DNA from: Colwellia_A sp047621305
Lineage (GTDB): Bacteria; Pseudomonadota; Gammaproteobacteria; Enterobacterales; Alteromonadaceae
Assembly: GCA_047621305.1 (NCBI GenBank)
Contig: JBLHNB010000015.1
Location: 7,582-71,581 of the forward strand
Length of the DNA stretch: 64,000 nucleotides
Reading direction: 5' to 3'
Shown: piece by piece, positions 9,501 through 18,183 of the stretch
Layout of the letters: the number at the start of each line of letters is the position of its first letter
Position numbering within the stretch: position 1 is the stretch's first letter
Position numbers and translations under genes: made by a program
Notes under the pieces: generated by a model
Database searches by the model: none
What the model was told of the DNA's origin: nothing
What the model saw: the letters and a program-made list of their open reading frames with translations, nothing else

Positions 9501-9712
9501 TCTTTTTCCATGGGACGAACTAACATCCGCTCAGCATCTTCTGGAGAAATACCATCATGTACCATAGAAACATATATCATTGGCATCGTGATATCAGGGT
9601 TTGCCTCTTTGGCAATGTTTATATAAGTAATACCACCAGAAATTAATAACAACAAAAAAATCATTAATACTGAACGTGTACGACCAAGCGCCGCTTCAAT
9701 CATAGATAACAT
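6572..9712 (-). CDS. RND-family efflux transporter permease (AcrB/HAE-1-like)
   Basis: Inner-membrane proton-driven exporter of 1046 residues, the full length for the AcrB-like family. TM1 is at the N-terminus, a large periplasmic loop follows, TM2-6 lie around residues 330-480, and the second half repeats this. The TM4 motif reads GMLVDGAIVVTEF, so only one of the two adjacent aspartates of AcrB is kept. The TM10 segment reads GIVVNNNIVLID, with Asn where AcrB has the relay lysine. This matches a divergent HAE subgroup, so drug specificity should not be assumed. The adaptor gene lies 10 bp upstream in the same operon. No outer-membrane TolC partner is present, so a distant one must be used. 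Confidence 0.92.
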   Translation of the reverse strand: MLSMIEAALGRTRSVLMIFLLLLISGGITYINIAKEANPDITMPMIYVSMVHDGISPEDAERMLVRPMEKELKSIAGIKEMSANASEGHASITIEFIAGLDPKEALADVRDKVTLAKAKLPSESEEPEVHEVTMANQVPAITVILSGAVTERGLLTLARDLQDKIEGMQEVLEVDIGGDREDMVEIIVDPLLMESYGLDQGDIYNLVERNNRLVPAGTMDTGKGRFAIKVPSVFETVQDLLELPIKADGDKVITFEDVSTVRRSYKDPTSFARLNGERSVSLEIKKRSGENVIITVDKVKALIETEREKWPNQVVVDYIGDQSVEIQDMLTDLQNSVFSAVLLVVIVIIAALGSRTAMLVGLAIPGAFLTGILVLAIAGYTVNIVVLFGLIMAVGMLVDGAIVVTEFADRQMNEGQSRKVAYGLAARRMAWPIIASTATTLAAFAPLMFWPGMMGEFMKYLPITLIAVLTASLAMALIFVPTLGTIFGKIRPLTKHDKKQAEISENGNLAELSGFTGKYIRLLTKAINHPWKILSGTILMSIFVVWLYGASGLGVIFFPEMEPNSATMVVRSHGDLSIKEKDAIMFDIEASILDLDEIETLYTRTGGNDQIGTFQVNFINWKFRRPADEIIAEIHTRTDDLAGVEIEVRKNEDGPQNGKDLRLELSSRFPEKLQESVHIIRNALVADGQFTDIEDSGSKPGIEWQLKIDRSLAATYGADAALVGTTVQMVTNGLKLGEYRPDDVDDELDIRVRFPEDKRNIGRLDTLRVKTVNGLVPVSSFVERKAAPKVDTIHRIDSKRVVTIEANLIPGAQLLKVLPKLKEQFPELGIHPSVEINVKGQSEDQQESEDFLVKAFGIALFVMAIILVTQFNSFYQALLILSAVIFSTVGVFLALFLLQKPFGIVMGGIGVISLAGIVVNNNIVLIDTYNVLRKEGYAVIDAILRTGAQRLRPVMLTTITTILGLLPMVLQLNLDFFERTAVFGAPSTQWWTQLATAIAGGLTFATILTLILTPCMLALRDNKKEKKMAEAQLKNDAEVPSIINAA

Positions 9713-9722
9713 TTTAGTTTCC

Positions 9723-10814
9723 TTACTTAGCCGTTAAGCTCATCACAGGATTAACTTCATCACCCGCTCGAACAAAGCCCTGACCTAGCGTAATAATATC
9801 AGCCTGTTGACCTAAGCCTGTTAACCAAATACCGTCACTTTCACTTTTAACAATATCAATAGCCGTGAATTTAACGATGTTATTTTCAACGGTTTTAACA
9901 CCAATATTGCCTAATTCATCTAAAGCAAGTAACGCGGGAGAAATTTTAATGGCGGGTACTAGTTGCAGAGGAATATTGACTTCACCACTAAGTCCTGCCA
10001 AATATTGGTATTTGGTATTTTCAATCGCTATTTCAATTTTAAACGTATTAGTCGCATCATCAGCAACACTGGCAATATAACGAACGATGCCATCAATGCT
10101 GTTATGATTAAGTAAACGAATATTAGCTGCTTGATTGCCCGATAACTGGCTCACTTGATTTTCAGTCACAAAGGCACGGACAATAAGCGGGTCTAAATCA
10201 GCTATCATGGCAATATTGTCACCACTTTGCACATAGTCGCCTTCTTCAACATAACGTGTATTTAAAACGCCATCAAAGGGCGCCACAATAATCGTATGTT
10301 CTATATTGAGTTCTAAACGTTTGATCTCAGATTTCACCTCTTCGAGGTTTGCCTTAGCACTGGCAACTTGAACCTTACCTTGATAACCATCAGCGTTGAG
10401 TGTTTTTGCGCCAGCATATTCAATTTCTCTTTGATCGAGTAATGCCTTACTGCGCTTTAATTGAGCTTCAAAGTCATTAATGGCTATTTTGGCTATTACT
10501 TCTCCTTTTTTGACTACAGAACCTCTTTTAGCTAAAACTTTCGTTATTTTCCCATTAATCTCAGCTTTTAATGTTGTGATACGATCAGGCTCTGTACGTC
10601 CATACAATTCCACACTATCACTAATTGTGTCGGCATAGCGGGTCTCAACTTTGACTTTAGGAACTAAGGCATTACCTTTAACTTTTTTCGCTGGCGCTTC
10701 TGGTTGTTGTGTCACACCGGAAGCCATCCATAGCACCAATATCACCGTAATTAAAATAGCGAGAATGTAAGGTCGCTCAGCTAATAACTGGCGTCCTTGT
10801 GTAAACTTACTCAT
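9723..10814 (-). CDS. RND efflux periplasmic adaptor subunit (membrane fusion protein)
   Basis: HlyD/AcrA-type adaptor linking the RND pump to an outer-membrane channel. One N-terminal membrane anchor spans about residues 17-34 (ILAILITVILVLWM), and there is no lipobox. Two lipoyl half-motifs flank an alpha-helical hairpin: GKITKVLAKRGSVVKKGEVIAKI near residue 90 and HTIIVAPFDGVLNTRYVEEGDYV near 175. Beta-barrel and membrane-proximal domains follow. It is the first gene of the two-gene operon. An AAGGAC ribosome site lies a few bases before the ATG at 10814. No local regulator gene (TetR, MarR or two-component) adjoins it. Confidence 0.9.
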   Translation of the reverse strand: MSKFTQGRQLLAERPYILAILITVILVLWMASGVTQQPEAPAKKVKGNALVPKVKVETRYADTISDSVELYGRTEPDRITTLKAEINGKITKVLAKRGSVVKKGEVIAKIAINDFEAQLKRSKALLDQREIEYAGAKTLNADGYQGKVQVASAKANLEEVKSEIKRLELNIEHTIIVAPFDGVLNTRYVEEGDYVQSGDNIAMIADLDPLIVRAFVTENQVSQLSGNQAANIRLLNHNSIDGIVRYIASVADDATNTFKIEIAIENTKYQYLAGLSGEVNIPLQLVPAIKISPALLALDELGNIGVKTVENNIVKFTAIDIVKSESDGIWLTGLGQQADIITLGQGFVRAGDEVNPVMSLTAK

Positions 10815-11145
10815 AGAATGTCCTTTTTATGGCTATTAATACATTTTTAAAATTGAGCACGCTGGCTTAATCATAAGAGGGTTTTTCATCAAATTGATAA
10901 AAATAATGGGTTATGTTACTGGCTGAATAAGGTGTTGTCTAAGCGTTTTTTGCAACATTTTGTGAAATTTGTATGAAAATGTAAGATTTAAATGACGCAG
11001 GGAAGTTTAAAGTGAGTGTTATGAAGACATGGGTAAAAATAGTGATTAGATAAATATGTATTAAGTAGCACTTGGTTCATTTAACTACTAGCAAGAGAAG
11101 GTGTTGCTAGTAGTTTCGATAACTACCGATACAATCAAGTTACTG
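10815..11145. other. intergenic region between RND adaptor and erpA
   Basis: About 330 AT-rich bases with no supported gene. The left part must hold the promoter of the efflux operon; no confident -35/-10 pair was assigned. The right end has a 12-bp stem-loop (11083-11115) about 30 bases after the erpA stop. Confidence 0.5.
11083..11115 (-). terminator. stem-loop after erpA
   Basis: AACTACTAGCAA (11083-11094) pairs with TTGCTAGTAGTT (11104-11115), a perfect 12-bp stem with a 9-base loop. It has no U tract on the erpA strand, so it may be a weak terminator or an mRNA 3' stabiliser. Confidence 0.4.
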
Positions 11146-11487
11146 TTAAATTGAAAACGATGAACCACAGCCACAGGTTGTTGTTGCGTTAGGGTTATTA
11201 ACTAAAAAACGACTACCTTCTAAACCTTCAACATAATCAACTTCACCGTCAACGAGATACTGAATGCTCATAGGGTCGACTACCATAGTGACACCTTGTT
11301 TTTCAATGGTCATATCACCTTCATTTACTTTCTCATCAAAGGTAAAACCGTATTGAAATCCTGAACAACCACCACCGGTGACATAAACGCGCAGTTTTAA
11401 GGCGGGGTTTTCTTCTTCGGTGATCAATGCCAGTACTTTTGTAGCAGCAGCATCGGAAAATTTAATGGGTAAATCAGGGTTAGACAT
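11146..11487 (-). CDS. erpA: iron-sulfur cluster insertion protein ErpA
   Basis: A-type carrier that delivers Fe-S clusters to apoproteins such as IspG/IspH and respiratory enzymes. At 113 residues it has the normal length. The three cluster-binding cysteines are in place: C41 in GGGCSGFQYGF, and C105 and C107 in TTCGCGSSF. The spacing and the acidic N-terminal half distinguish it from IscA. It is a single-gene unit on the minus strand; the next gene upstream (DUF6776-like) is 55 bp away on the same strand and may be cotranscribed. Confidence 0.93.
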   Translation of the reverse strand: MSNPDLPIKFSDAAATKVLALITEEENPALKLRVYVTGGGCSGFQYGFTFDEKVNEGDMTIEKQGVTMVVDPMSIQYLVDGEVDYVEGLEGSRFLVNNPNATTTCGCGSSFSI

Positions 11488-11542
11488 GTTTCTCTACTTG
11501 GTACAATAAAAGCTGGTGCAGATTATCTTAAACTTGACTAAT

Positions 11543-12298
11543 TTAGTCAAGTATTAGTGCTAATGAGCGTGACTGAATTTGAATTATTTTTGCCCATGAG
11601 TAACTTTCTTCAAGACGATGATACTTTTGCCATTTATTTTTAGGTAAAACTGTCGAGACATTTATCTGTTCCGGTATAAAATTTTCAGGCAAGGTAAACT
11701 CACCTTCAATAATTTGAAAGTATTGAAAACTAAAAGATAAATCATTTTTAGTTAATGAAGATATATTCGATAATTTGATTGTACTGGGTTTGTTTTCCAA
11801 ACTTCCTGTTAAGGATATTTCTATATAGCCTTTAACAAAACGTTTTCTTAGCAACTGCTGAACAAGTGCGACTTGAAATCGATAATGACTCGAACTTGTC
11901 GTTGGTGTTATTGAAACATCGTCAATCACTACCCCGTCAACTTGTTTTTCAGGAGCCATAATTTTTTCGTAAAAAGCGAGCTCTTTTTTAACCTGATAAT
12001 GCTCGGTTTCCATATTTTTTAACAGGTTAAGTGAACGTTGGTTAGCCAAACGCTCTACTTCTAACTCAACTTCTAAAGTATTAAGCCGTTTCACTTGATC
12101 AACTTGCTGCTGATATAAAATCTCTAGTCGATTTTTATATTCAGTAATTGCTTGAATTTGATAGCCATGGAAAAAATTCCCCAGTCGATAACCACAAAAA
12201 ACACACGTTATGATCAAAAGGACTAATAACAACGAAGAACGGAATACACCCAGTCGATGTACTACAACATTTAGATTTATTTTTGCTAACCAATTCAT
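11543..12298 (-). CDS. DUF6776-like single-pass membrane protein
   Basis: Protein of unknown function, 251 residues. One transmembrane helix at about residues 21-40 (SLLLVLLIITCVFCGYRLG) is followed by a coiled coil around 50-115 that resembles divisome or anchoring proteins. The remainder is a beta-rich domain (about 125-251) that should face the periplasm. The architecture matches DUF6776, often found beside erpA in Alteromonadales (recalled, not searched). It is divergent from the clcA-like gene. No catalytic motif is visible. Confidence 0.7.
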   Translation of the reverse strand: MNWLAKINLNVVVHRLGVFRSSLLLVLLIITCVFCGYRLGNFFHGYQIQAITEYKNRLEILYQQQVDQVKRLNTLEVELEVERLANQRSLNLLKNMETEHYQVKKELAFYEKIMAPEKQVDGVVIDDVSITPTTSSSHYRFQVALVQQLLRKRFVKGYIEISLTGSLENKPSTIKLSNISSLTKNDLSFSFQYFQIIEGEFTLPENFIPEQINVSTVLPKNKWQKYHRLEESYSWAKIIQIQSRSLALILD

Positions 12299-12384
12299 TT
12301 GAAAAGTATTATGCTATCCTGAAGAAAATTGCTGTTAAACACGACAGTCAATATTAAGGTTTAAATGATTAACGCTTATTAACA

Positions 12385-14088
12385 ATGTTCTCATTAAATT
12401 CATTTAGAAAGCAATTAGCGCTACCAATAACTTCATGGCAATTATGTTTACTTGGCATGATTGGCGGCTTTGCATCTGCATTATTAATTATATTATTTAC
12501 ACTGAGTATCGAAGCTATTCAGCAACTTTACCTCGTAAAAAAAGATAACTATAACAGCTTAGATCAAGTAAGTCGTTTTGATTTACCTATTATAGGTGCT
12601 TTAATTATTTTACTTTTCGCATGGCTAACGGGATATAAATATTTACGCACTGGTATTCCACTGGTTCTGCATCGTTTGAAAGTTGCTAATGGGGTTATGC
12701 CATTAAAAAATACCCTCAATCAATTTTGGGGCAGTGCCATCGCTTTAGCTACTGGTTTTTCTGTAGGCCGAGAGGGACCTGCGGTGCATTTAGGAGCAGC
12801 AAGCAGCACCTATATTGGTAACATTTTAAAACTTCCTCATAATAGTATGCGTACCCTCTGTGGTTGTGGAGTAGCCGCAGCAATAGCCGCAAGCTTTAAC
12901 ACCCCCATTGCCGCTGTGATATTTGTGATGGAAGTTATATTGCGTGAATATAAAATTCATATGTTTATTCCGATCATGTTATCAGCGATGATAGGTTCTA
13001 TCATGACTCGTAGTGTTTTTGGCCCTGTCCATGAATTTGAGCACTTTAGTCAAATTACCATGAATTACCAACATTACCCTTGGCTTATTGTTGCAGGATT
13101 ATTTTTAGGTTTTATCGCATTTTTATTTAATCGTTATTTGGTGTTAATCACCAAGTTTTCAGAAAAATATCACATTATTTCTAGATTAATGCTCGCAGCA
13201 TTCATTACCGGTGGATTAGGCTACTTTATTCCTTTTGCTATGGGCACAGGTTTAAGTGCCATTGACTTCTCGATTAACCATCCCTATGAATTCCAGTTAT
13301 TATTTGCTTTGCTGATCGCAAAACTTGTCATGACAGTGTTTGCATTAGGTTTAGGTATACCTGGCGGTATTATTGGTCCTATTCTAGGCATAGGTTCTAT
13401 TGCAGGCGCTGGTATTGCAGCTATTGTTATTTTATTTGTACCTGACGCTAACTTAAGCAGCGATTTTATTTTAATGGGTATGGCAGGATTTATGGCAGCA
13501 ACCCTTAATGCCCCGCTTGCGGCACTATTAGCCATAGTAGAACTATCAAATCAAATTGAAATTGTGGTACCCGCGATGATAGTCATCGCAGTTGCTTGTG
13601 TAACATCAGGTCAATTCTTTAAAAGCAAATCTATTTTTGTAATGCAAGCCAATATTCTTGGACTAACTTATCGACAAACACCTATTGAAAAATCATTACA
13701 AAAAGTAGGTGTCATAGGTTTTTTAAATGAAAATATAACATTAATAGAAAATGACCTTACCGCTAACGAGCAATATATAAAGTCGGCGTTTATAGCAGCA
13801 AAGCCAGATCACCCGATCATTATCAAAAATACGGACGGTAATAGTCATTATCAATTAATTACCGGACCTGTGATACTTAACAATGAGCAATCATTAGAGA
13901 GTCTGCAGCTAATCAAGCACCAATTATTTCCATTATCTAGCCAGGCGACGTTATCAGAAGCCTATAATGCATTAGTAGCGCATAGGGTAGGTGGTGTTTA
14001 CATTTATGATATTGATCCAAAAGATATTTTAGGGATCATTACTTTTGAGCAAATTCGTGCGTACTTAGTAGAAGGAAAATTTAGTTAA
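12385..14088 (+). CDS. ClC-type chloride channel/transporter with C-terminal CBS region
   Basis: Polytopic inner-membrane ClC protein, probably an H+/Cl- exchanger. The gating glutamate is in GREGPAVH near residue 130. The second selectivity segment is GIPGGIIGP near 325. A glutamate in FVMEVILRE matches the region of the internal proton glutamate of exchangers. At 567 residues it is longer than E. coli ClcA (473) because a CBS-like domain is appended (about 435-567, ending ILGIITFEQIRAYL), which may sense nucleotides. Its stop overlaps the hemJ start by one base (TAATG), so the two are translationally coupled. Confidence 0.88.
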   Translation: MFSLNSFRKQLALPITSWQLCLLGMIGGFASALLIILFTLSIEAIQQLYLVKKDNYNSLDQVSRFDLPIIGALIILLFAWLTGYKYLRTGIPLVLHRLKVANGVMPLKNTLNQFWGSAIALATGFSVGREGPAVHLGAASSTYIGNILKLPHNSMRTLCGCGVAAAIAASFNTPIAAVIFVMEVILREYKIHMFIPIMLSAMIGSIMTRSVFGPVHEFEHFSQITMNYQHYPWLIVAGLFLGFIAFLFNRYLVLITKFSEKYHIISRLMLAAFITGGLGYFIPFAMGTGLSAIDFSINHPYEFQLLFALLIAKLVMTVFALGLGIPGGIIGPILGIGSIAGAGIAAIVILFVPDANLSSDFILMGMAGFMAATLNAPLAALLAIVELSNQIEIVVPAMIVIAVACVTSGQFFKSKSIFVMQANILGLTYRQTPIEKSLQKVGVIGFLNENITLIENDLTANEQYIKSAFIAAKPDHPIIIKNTDGNSHYQLITGPVILNNEQSLESLQLIKHQLFPLSSQATLSEAYNALVAHRVGGVYIYDIDPKDILGIITFEQIRAYLVEGKFS

Positions 14089-14519
14089 TGGCAACACTAT
14101 TATGGTTGAAAGCCTTTCATGTTTTTTTTATGGTGGCATGGTTTGCCGGCATTTTTTATTTACCACGACTATTTGTTAACCACGCAGAAACAACGTCTTT
14201 AGAAATAGCCACGCATTTAAAAGGCATGGAAAGGCGGTTATTACTCTTTGTAACTCCCTTTGCACTTTTCACCATCATATTAGGGTTTTTAATCATCTAC
14301 CAATACGGCTATTCGTGGTTTGTCGCAGCAAAATGGTTACACCTGAAAATAATATTAGTTCTATTTTTATTGGCCTACCATGGATATTGCTTCAAATTAG
14401 TTAAAGACTTTCAACAAGATAAAAATACGCACAGTGGTAAGTTTTACCGTTTATTCAACGAAATTACCGTCTTTATTTTACTTGGCATCGTTATTTTGGT
14501 TTATGTAAAGCCTTTTTAA
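14088..14519 (+). CDS. hemJ: protoporphyrinogen IX oxidase HemJ
   Basis: Small haem-pathway membrane enzyme (143 residues, four TM helices) that oxidises protoporphyrinogen IX to protoporphyrin IX. The diagnostic N-terminal motif is present: WLKAFHVFFMVAWFAGIFYLPRLFV, with its conserved His and Arg. Other hallmarks are the WLHLK segment and a hydrophobic C-terminus. It overlaps the clcA-like stop by one base. With hemL 2 kb downstream it places two haem genes in the region, although they are not one operon. The older name is UPF0093/CopD-like. Confidence 0.85.
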   Translation: MATLLWLKAFHVFFMVAWFAGIFYLPRLFVNHAETTSLEIATHLKGMERRLLLFVTPFALFTIILGFLIIYQYGYSWFVAAKWLHLKIILVLFLLAYHGYCFKLVKDFQQDKNTHSGKFYRLFNEITVFILLGIVILVYVKPF

Positions 14520-14534
14520 CAAAGTACAAAAGCG

Positions 14535-15392
14535 TTAAAACGCAGTAAACCAAAGACGTTTATCGTTAAGTAATTTTTTTGTATTTTCAGAAGTTAATGG
14601 CGTTGGTAGTTCAAATATTTTTCGTTGATGTAAATTTACTTTCGTAAAAACACCAGAAATCATTTCATGGCTATTGAAAAACCGATCAAATTCCCCTGAA
14701 TTTATCAGCTGGTTGAAACCTTTATTAAGTCGATGTGCTAAACGTTTATTTGTTTTATTCACAAAAAAGTACATCGGTGCAAAATATTTAAGCGCTATAT
14801 TTCGCTCGACAATGAACTGATTATTATTTTCTATTTCAAGCCAAGGCTCATACAAAGCACGAGGGAAGTAATCAAAGCGCTTCTTTTGCAACATATTCAA
14901 TAAATTAATACCATAACCTAAGACCAAATTAAATTCATTGGCTTTTAATATGTCACTATCTGGTCAGTTATAGCCTTGCCCAACAGGCAAAGATTTTAAT
15001 TTTTCTAGTGTTATATTTTTTCTAAATAATGACTGGTTTTCAGCACGAATTATAAAAATCCGATAGCCCACCAGACCTTTCAGTAGAGGTATGTAAATAG
15101 CCTGTAAACGTTGCTCTAAATCTTTTGTGCTCATCCGCCACGTGAGATCTATATATTCATTGCGTTCTAACATTATTGATGTTCTTTCTTGCGGCATATC
15201 AATAGCAACAGGCTGTAGACGATACTCACCAAATTCAAACTTAGTTGCTTCCAAAACCAACGTAAGTAAGTCAACAAAGTATTTATCTTTAAAGTCTGAA
15301 TGCTCTTTTGAATGAACATAACGAACAACATCTTGAGCTAGACATGCTTGCGATACTGACACTAATAAGATAAAAAATAAAAACCTCATCAC
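14535..15392 (-). pseudogene. solute-binding-family periplasmic protein broken by one in-frame TGA
   Basis: Reads as one gene of about 285 codons with a single TGA at 14964-14966. The upstream part (14964-15392) has a signal peptide (QACLA|QDV) and ends at VGQGYN-stop. The downstream part continues in the same frame as PDSDILKANEF and runs to 14535. In related family-3-type binding proteins this place is normally a Trp (GQGxxWPD), so TGG to TGA is the simplest explanation. The next ATG after the stop is near 14927. Everything else looks intact, so the lesion is recent or is a sequencing error. Readthrough is possible but not supported. Confidence 0.85.
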
Positions 15393-15623
15393 ACTGTTAT
15401 TCCTTGAATAAAGTATAAACCCTCCGTTATTTGCTGCTAACGACTATAGCAAAAAATTTAATTTTCTCTAAATATATAATTTTTCACTTTATCCTGTTCT
15501 CACAGACAAATTTGTAGATTTTGATCAACGAAAATTCATTATCATTGATAAAATATTCTCAATATTTCTGATTTATGCTATATTCCTGCCCAAAATACCA
15601 CTTGCTAAATTAGGTAACTATCT

Positions 15624-16634
15624 ATGATGAAATTTGAAGGAAGCCATATTCTTTCGGTATCACAGTTTGACCGTGACGCCATTTCTCGTATTTTACAGGT
15701 ATCCTCTCAAATGGCTCCTTATGCGATGCGTGAAAAACGCTGTACCGTATTAGAGGGCGCAATATTAAACAATCTATTTTTTGAACCTAGTACTCGCACC
15801 CGCATAAGTTTTGGCACTGCCTTCAATTTATTAGGAGGGTTTGTTCGAGAGACGGTTGGTGAAGAAAATTCATCGTTAAGTAAGGGGGAATCTTTATTTG
15901 ACACCGCACGCGTGATCAGCGGTTATTCCGATGTCATTACGATGCGTCACCCTAAAATGCATTCTGTTGCGGAGTTTGCTAAAGGGAGTAGTGTTCCTGT
16001 GATAAATGGTGGTGATGGTGCCAATGAACATCCCACACAAGCATTGCTCGATTTATTCACCATTCAGTCAGAGATGATGCATTTTAACAAAGGCTTAGAC
16101 AACTTAAATATTACTTTGATGGGTGACCTAAAACATGGTCGCACTGTGCATTCGTTATCAAAGTTATTAAGTTTATTTAACAAGATTAAAATAACGATGA
16201 TTGCACCTCATGCTCTACAAATGCCAGACAGTGTTATATCAACACTTGTTAATGCTGGTCATGAAGTGGTTGTCACCGATAGTATTGAAGGTAACCTCGC
16301 TTGCGACGTTGTGTATCAAACGCGTATTCAACAAGAGCGCTTTGCCAGTAAAGATGAAGCTGAGCTTTACCGAGGACATTTCAGTTTAAACAAAGAGATT
16401 TATCAGCAGTATTGTCAAAACAACACGGTGATCATGCACCCTCTACCGCGTGATTCTCGCCCTGAAGCTAACGAGTTAGATACTGATTTAAATGATTTAG
16501 ATAACTTGGCTATATTTAGACAAGCGCAAAATGGTGTATTGGTAAGAATGGCATTATTCGCCCTTACTTTAGGTGTTGAAAATAACCTAAGCCAATATGA
16601 AAAACCAGTAACTTGGAAAACCAACAAAAATTAG
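15624..16634 (+). CDS. pyrB: aspartate carbamoyltransferase catalytic subunit
   Basis: First committed step of pyrimidine synthesis: carbamoyl phosphate plus aspartate to carbamoyl aspartate, cytoplasmic. The carbamoyl-phosphate motif FEPSTRTR is at residues 53-60, GGDGANEHPTQALLDLFT near 130, and HPLPRDSR near 268. At 336 residues it is longer than E. coli PyrB (311). No pyrI regulatory gene follows: hemL starts 12 bp after the stop. Either ATG at 15624 or 15627 is possible. The 230-bp gap upstream, shared with the divergent pseudogene, should contain the promoter; TATATT at 15579-15584 is a candidate -10 without a clear -35. Confidence 0.93.
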   Translation: MMKFEGSHILSVSQFDRDAISRILQVSSQMAPYAMREKRCTVLEGAILNNLFFEPSTRTRISFGTAFNLLGGFVRETVGEENSSLSKGESLFDTARVISGYSDVITMRHPKMHSVAEFAKGSSVPVINGGDGANEHPTQALLDLFTIQSEMMHFNKGLDNLNITLMGDLKHGRTVHSLSKLLSLFNKIKITMIAPHALQMPDSVISTLVNAGHEVVVTDSIEGNLACDVVYQTRIQQERFASKDEAELYRGHFSLNKEIYQQYCQNNTVIMHPLPRDSRPEANELDTDLNDLDNLAIFRQAQNGVLVRMALFALTLGVENNLSQYEKPVTWKTNKN

Positions 16635-16645
16635 AGCAATAATAA

Positions 16646-17950
16646 ATGACAAATATGCAAACATCTGAACAATTATTTGAAAATGCCCAACAAGTGATCC
16701 CCGGTGGCGTTAATTCCCCAGTAAGGGCATTTAACGGCGTTGGTGGCACACCTTGCTTTATTAAACGCGCTGATGGTGCCTATATTTATGATACCAATGA
16801 TAAAGCTTATATTGACTATGTTGGCTCTTGGGGACCGATGATTTTAGGTCATAACCATCCTGCGATTCTTGCAGCAGTTATTGCTACCGCAAAAAATGGC
16901 TTAAGCTTTGGTGCACCAACAGAACTTGAAATAACCATGGCAGAAAAAGTACGTGAACTTGTTCCTTCTATGGAAAGATTACGTATGGTCAGCTCAGGTA
17001 CTGAAGCAACGATGAGTGCGATTCGTTTAGCGCGTGGCTATACAAATCGCGATAAAATACTCAAGTTTGAAGGATGTTATCACGGTCATGCCGATTCATT
17101 ATTAGTTAAAGCTGGCTCTGGCGCTTTGACTATGGGTGTACCTAGTTCTCCGGGTATTCCAGCTGATTTTGCGAAACATACCTTAACAGTTAGTTACAAT
17201 AATATTGAACAAGTTAAGCAGATATTTGCCGAATATAAAGATCAAATAGCCTGTATTATTGTTGAACCTGTTGCCGGTAACATGAATTGTATCCCCCCTG
17301 TTGAAGGTTTTCTTGAAGGTTTACGTGAGGTTTGTGACGAGCATCACAGTGTATTAATTTTTGATGAAGTAATGACAGGTTTTAGAGTTGCCTTAGGTGG
17401 TGCGCAAGCTTATTACAACATTGTTCCTGATCTTACCACTTTAGGTAAAGTTATTGGCGGCGGTATGCCCGTTGGCGCATTTGGCGGTAAAAAAGAAATA
17501 ATGGACTTTATTGCTCCGGTGGGCCCCGTGTATCAAGCGGGTACATTGTCGGGCAATCCTATTGCTATGGCGGCAGGATTAGCCGCTTTAAATGAATTAT
17601 CTCATAGTGAAAGCGGCCAAGATGATAAACATCAAAAACTTAGCAAAGCAACCGAAAAGCTTGCTATGGGTCTACAAGCCGCAGCACAAAGAAATGGTGT
17701 TTCGCTGAGTATTAATTATGTTGGCGCAATGTTTGGCTTCTTTTTTACTGAAGAAGAACACGTTACTACCTATGAACAAGCAACAGCTTGTGACGCAGAA
17801 AAGTTTAAGCGTTTCTTCCACCTGATGCTCGAAGAAGGTATTTATTTAGCACCATCAGCATATGAAACAGGTTTTTTATCAACCGCACATACAGATAAAG
17901 AAATTGAATTAACTTTAGAAGCAGCAGACCGCTGCTTTGCTAAGTTATAG
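16646..17950 (+). CDS. hemL: glutamate-1-semialdehyde 2,1-aminomutase
   Basis: PLP enzyme of the C5 tetrapyrrole route, converting glutamate-1-semialdehyde to 5-aminolevulinate. The PLP lysine is K268 in TTLGKVIGGGMPVGAFGG, and the cofactor aspartate is D240 in LIFDEVMTGFR. SSGTEATMSAIRLAR and YHGHAD near residue 147 are family hallmarks. Length 434 is standard. It starts 12 bp after pyrB and is probably cotranscribed with it, an arrangement with no metabolic logic but plausible as an operon. A 14-bp stem-loop follows its stop. Confidence 0.95.
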   Translation: MTNMQTSEQLFENAQQVIPGGVNSPVRAFNGVGGTPCFIKRADGAYIYDTNDKAYIDYVGSWGPMILGHNHPAILAAVIATAKNGLSFGAPTELEITMAEKVRELVPSMERLRMVSSGTEATMSAIRLARGYTNRDKILKFEGCYHGHADSLLVKAGSGALTMGVPSSPGIPADFAKHTLTVSYNNIEQVKQIFAEYKDQIACIIVEPVAGNMNCIPPVEGFLEGLREVCDEHHSVLIFDEVMTGFRVALGGAQAYYNIVPDLTTLGKVIGGGMPVGAFGGKKEIMDFIAPVGPVYQAGTLSGNPIAMAAGLAALNELSHSESGQDDKHQKLSKATEKLAMGLQAAAQRNGVSLSINYVGAMFGFFFTEEEHVTTYEQATACDAEKFKRFFHLMLEEGIYLAPSAYETGFLSTAHTDKEIELTLEAADRCFAKL

Positions 17951-17967
17951 CTAATTGGTGATTTTGA

Positions 17968-17999
17968 TATCACCTACATGGATAGCCATGTAGGTGATA
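17968..17999 (+). terminator. strong stem-loop after hemL
   Basis: A 14-bp perfect stem (17968-17981 with 17986-17999) closed by the tetraloop ATAG, 17 bases after the hemL stop. No U tract follows, so it may act as a pause or stabilising hairpin rather than a classical terminator. Confidence 0.5.
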
Positions 18000-18183
18000 A
18001 ATAATGTAGCTCGATACCAGTGAAACGAGGATCGAAAAACCATGATACTTTGTCGAGATAATCGTAAAATCGCCGTCATGAAGACTGGCGCTAAGCTTTT
18101 TCCTGAAACTAAAAAACCGACAGCTTATGCTCATCTACTCTTTCAAAAAAATTAATTTCGTATAATGTTTAATGACACCTATA

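Noticed and set aside
7224..9626. Several plus-strand ORFs opposite the RND pump gene
   Set aside because: Antisense shadows of a well-supported 1046-residue gene, with no ribosome sites or recognisable proteins.
14964..14966. Selenocysteine insertion at TGA
   Set aside because: Trp fits the family context, no SECIS-type hairpin was noticed and binding proteins of this kind are not selenoproteins.
15528..15556. Fur-box-like sequence (CATTATCATTGATAAA) upstream of pyrB
   Set aside because: Only a partial match to the 19-bp consensus and no iron-related gene on either side.
18042..18155. 37-codon ORF on the plus strand after hemL
   Set aside because: No ribosome site, no recognised similarity and short length; not reported as a gene.
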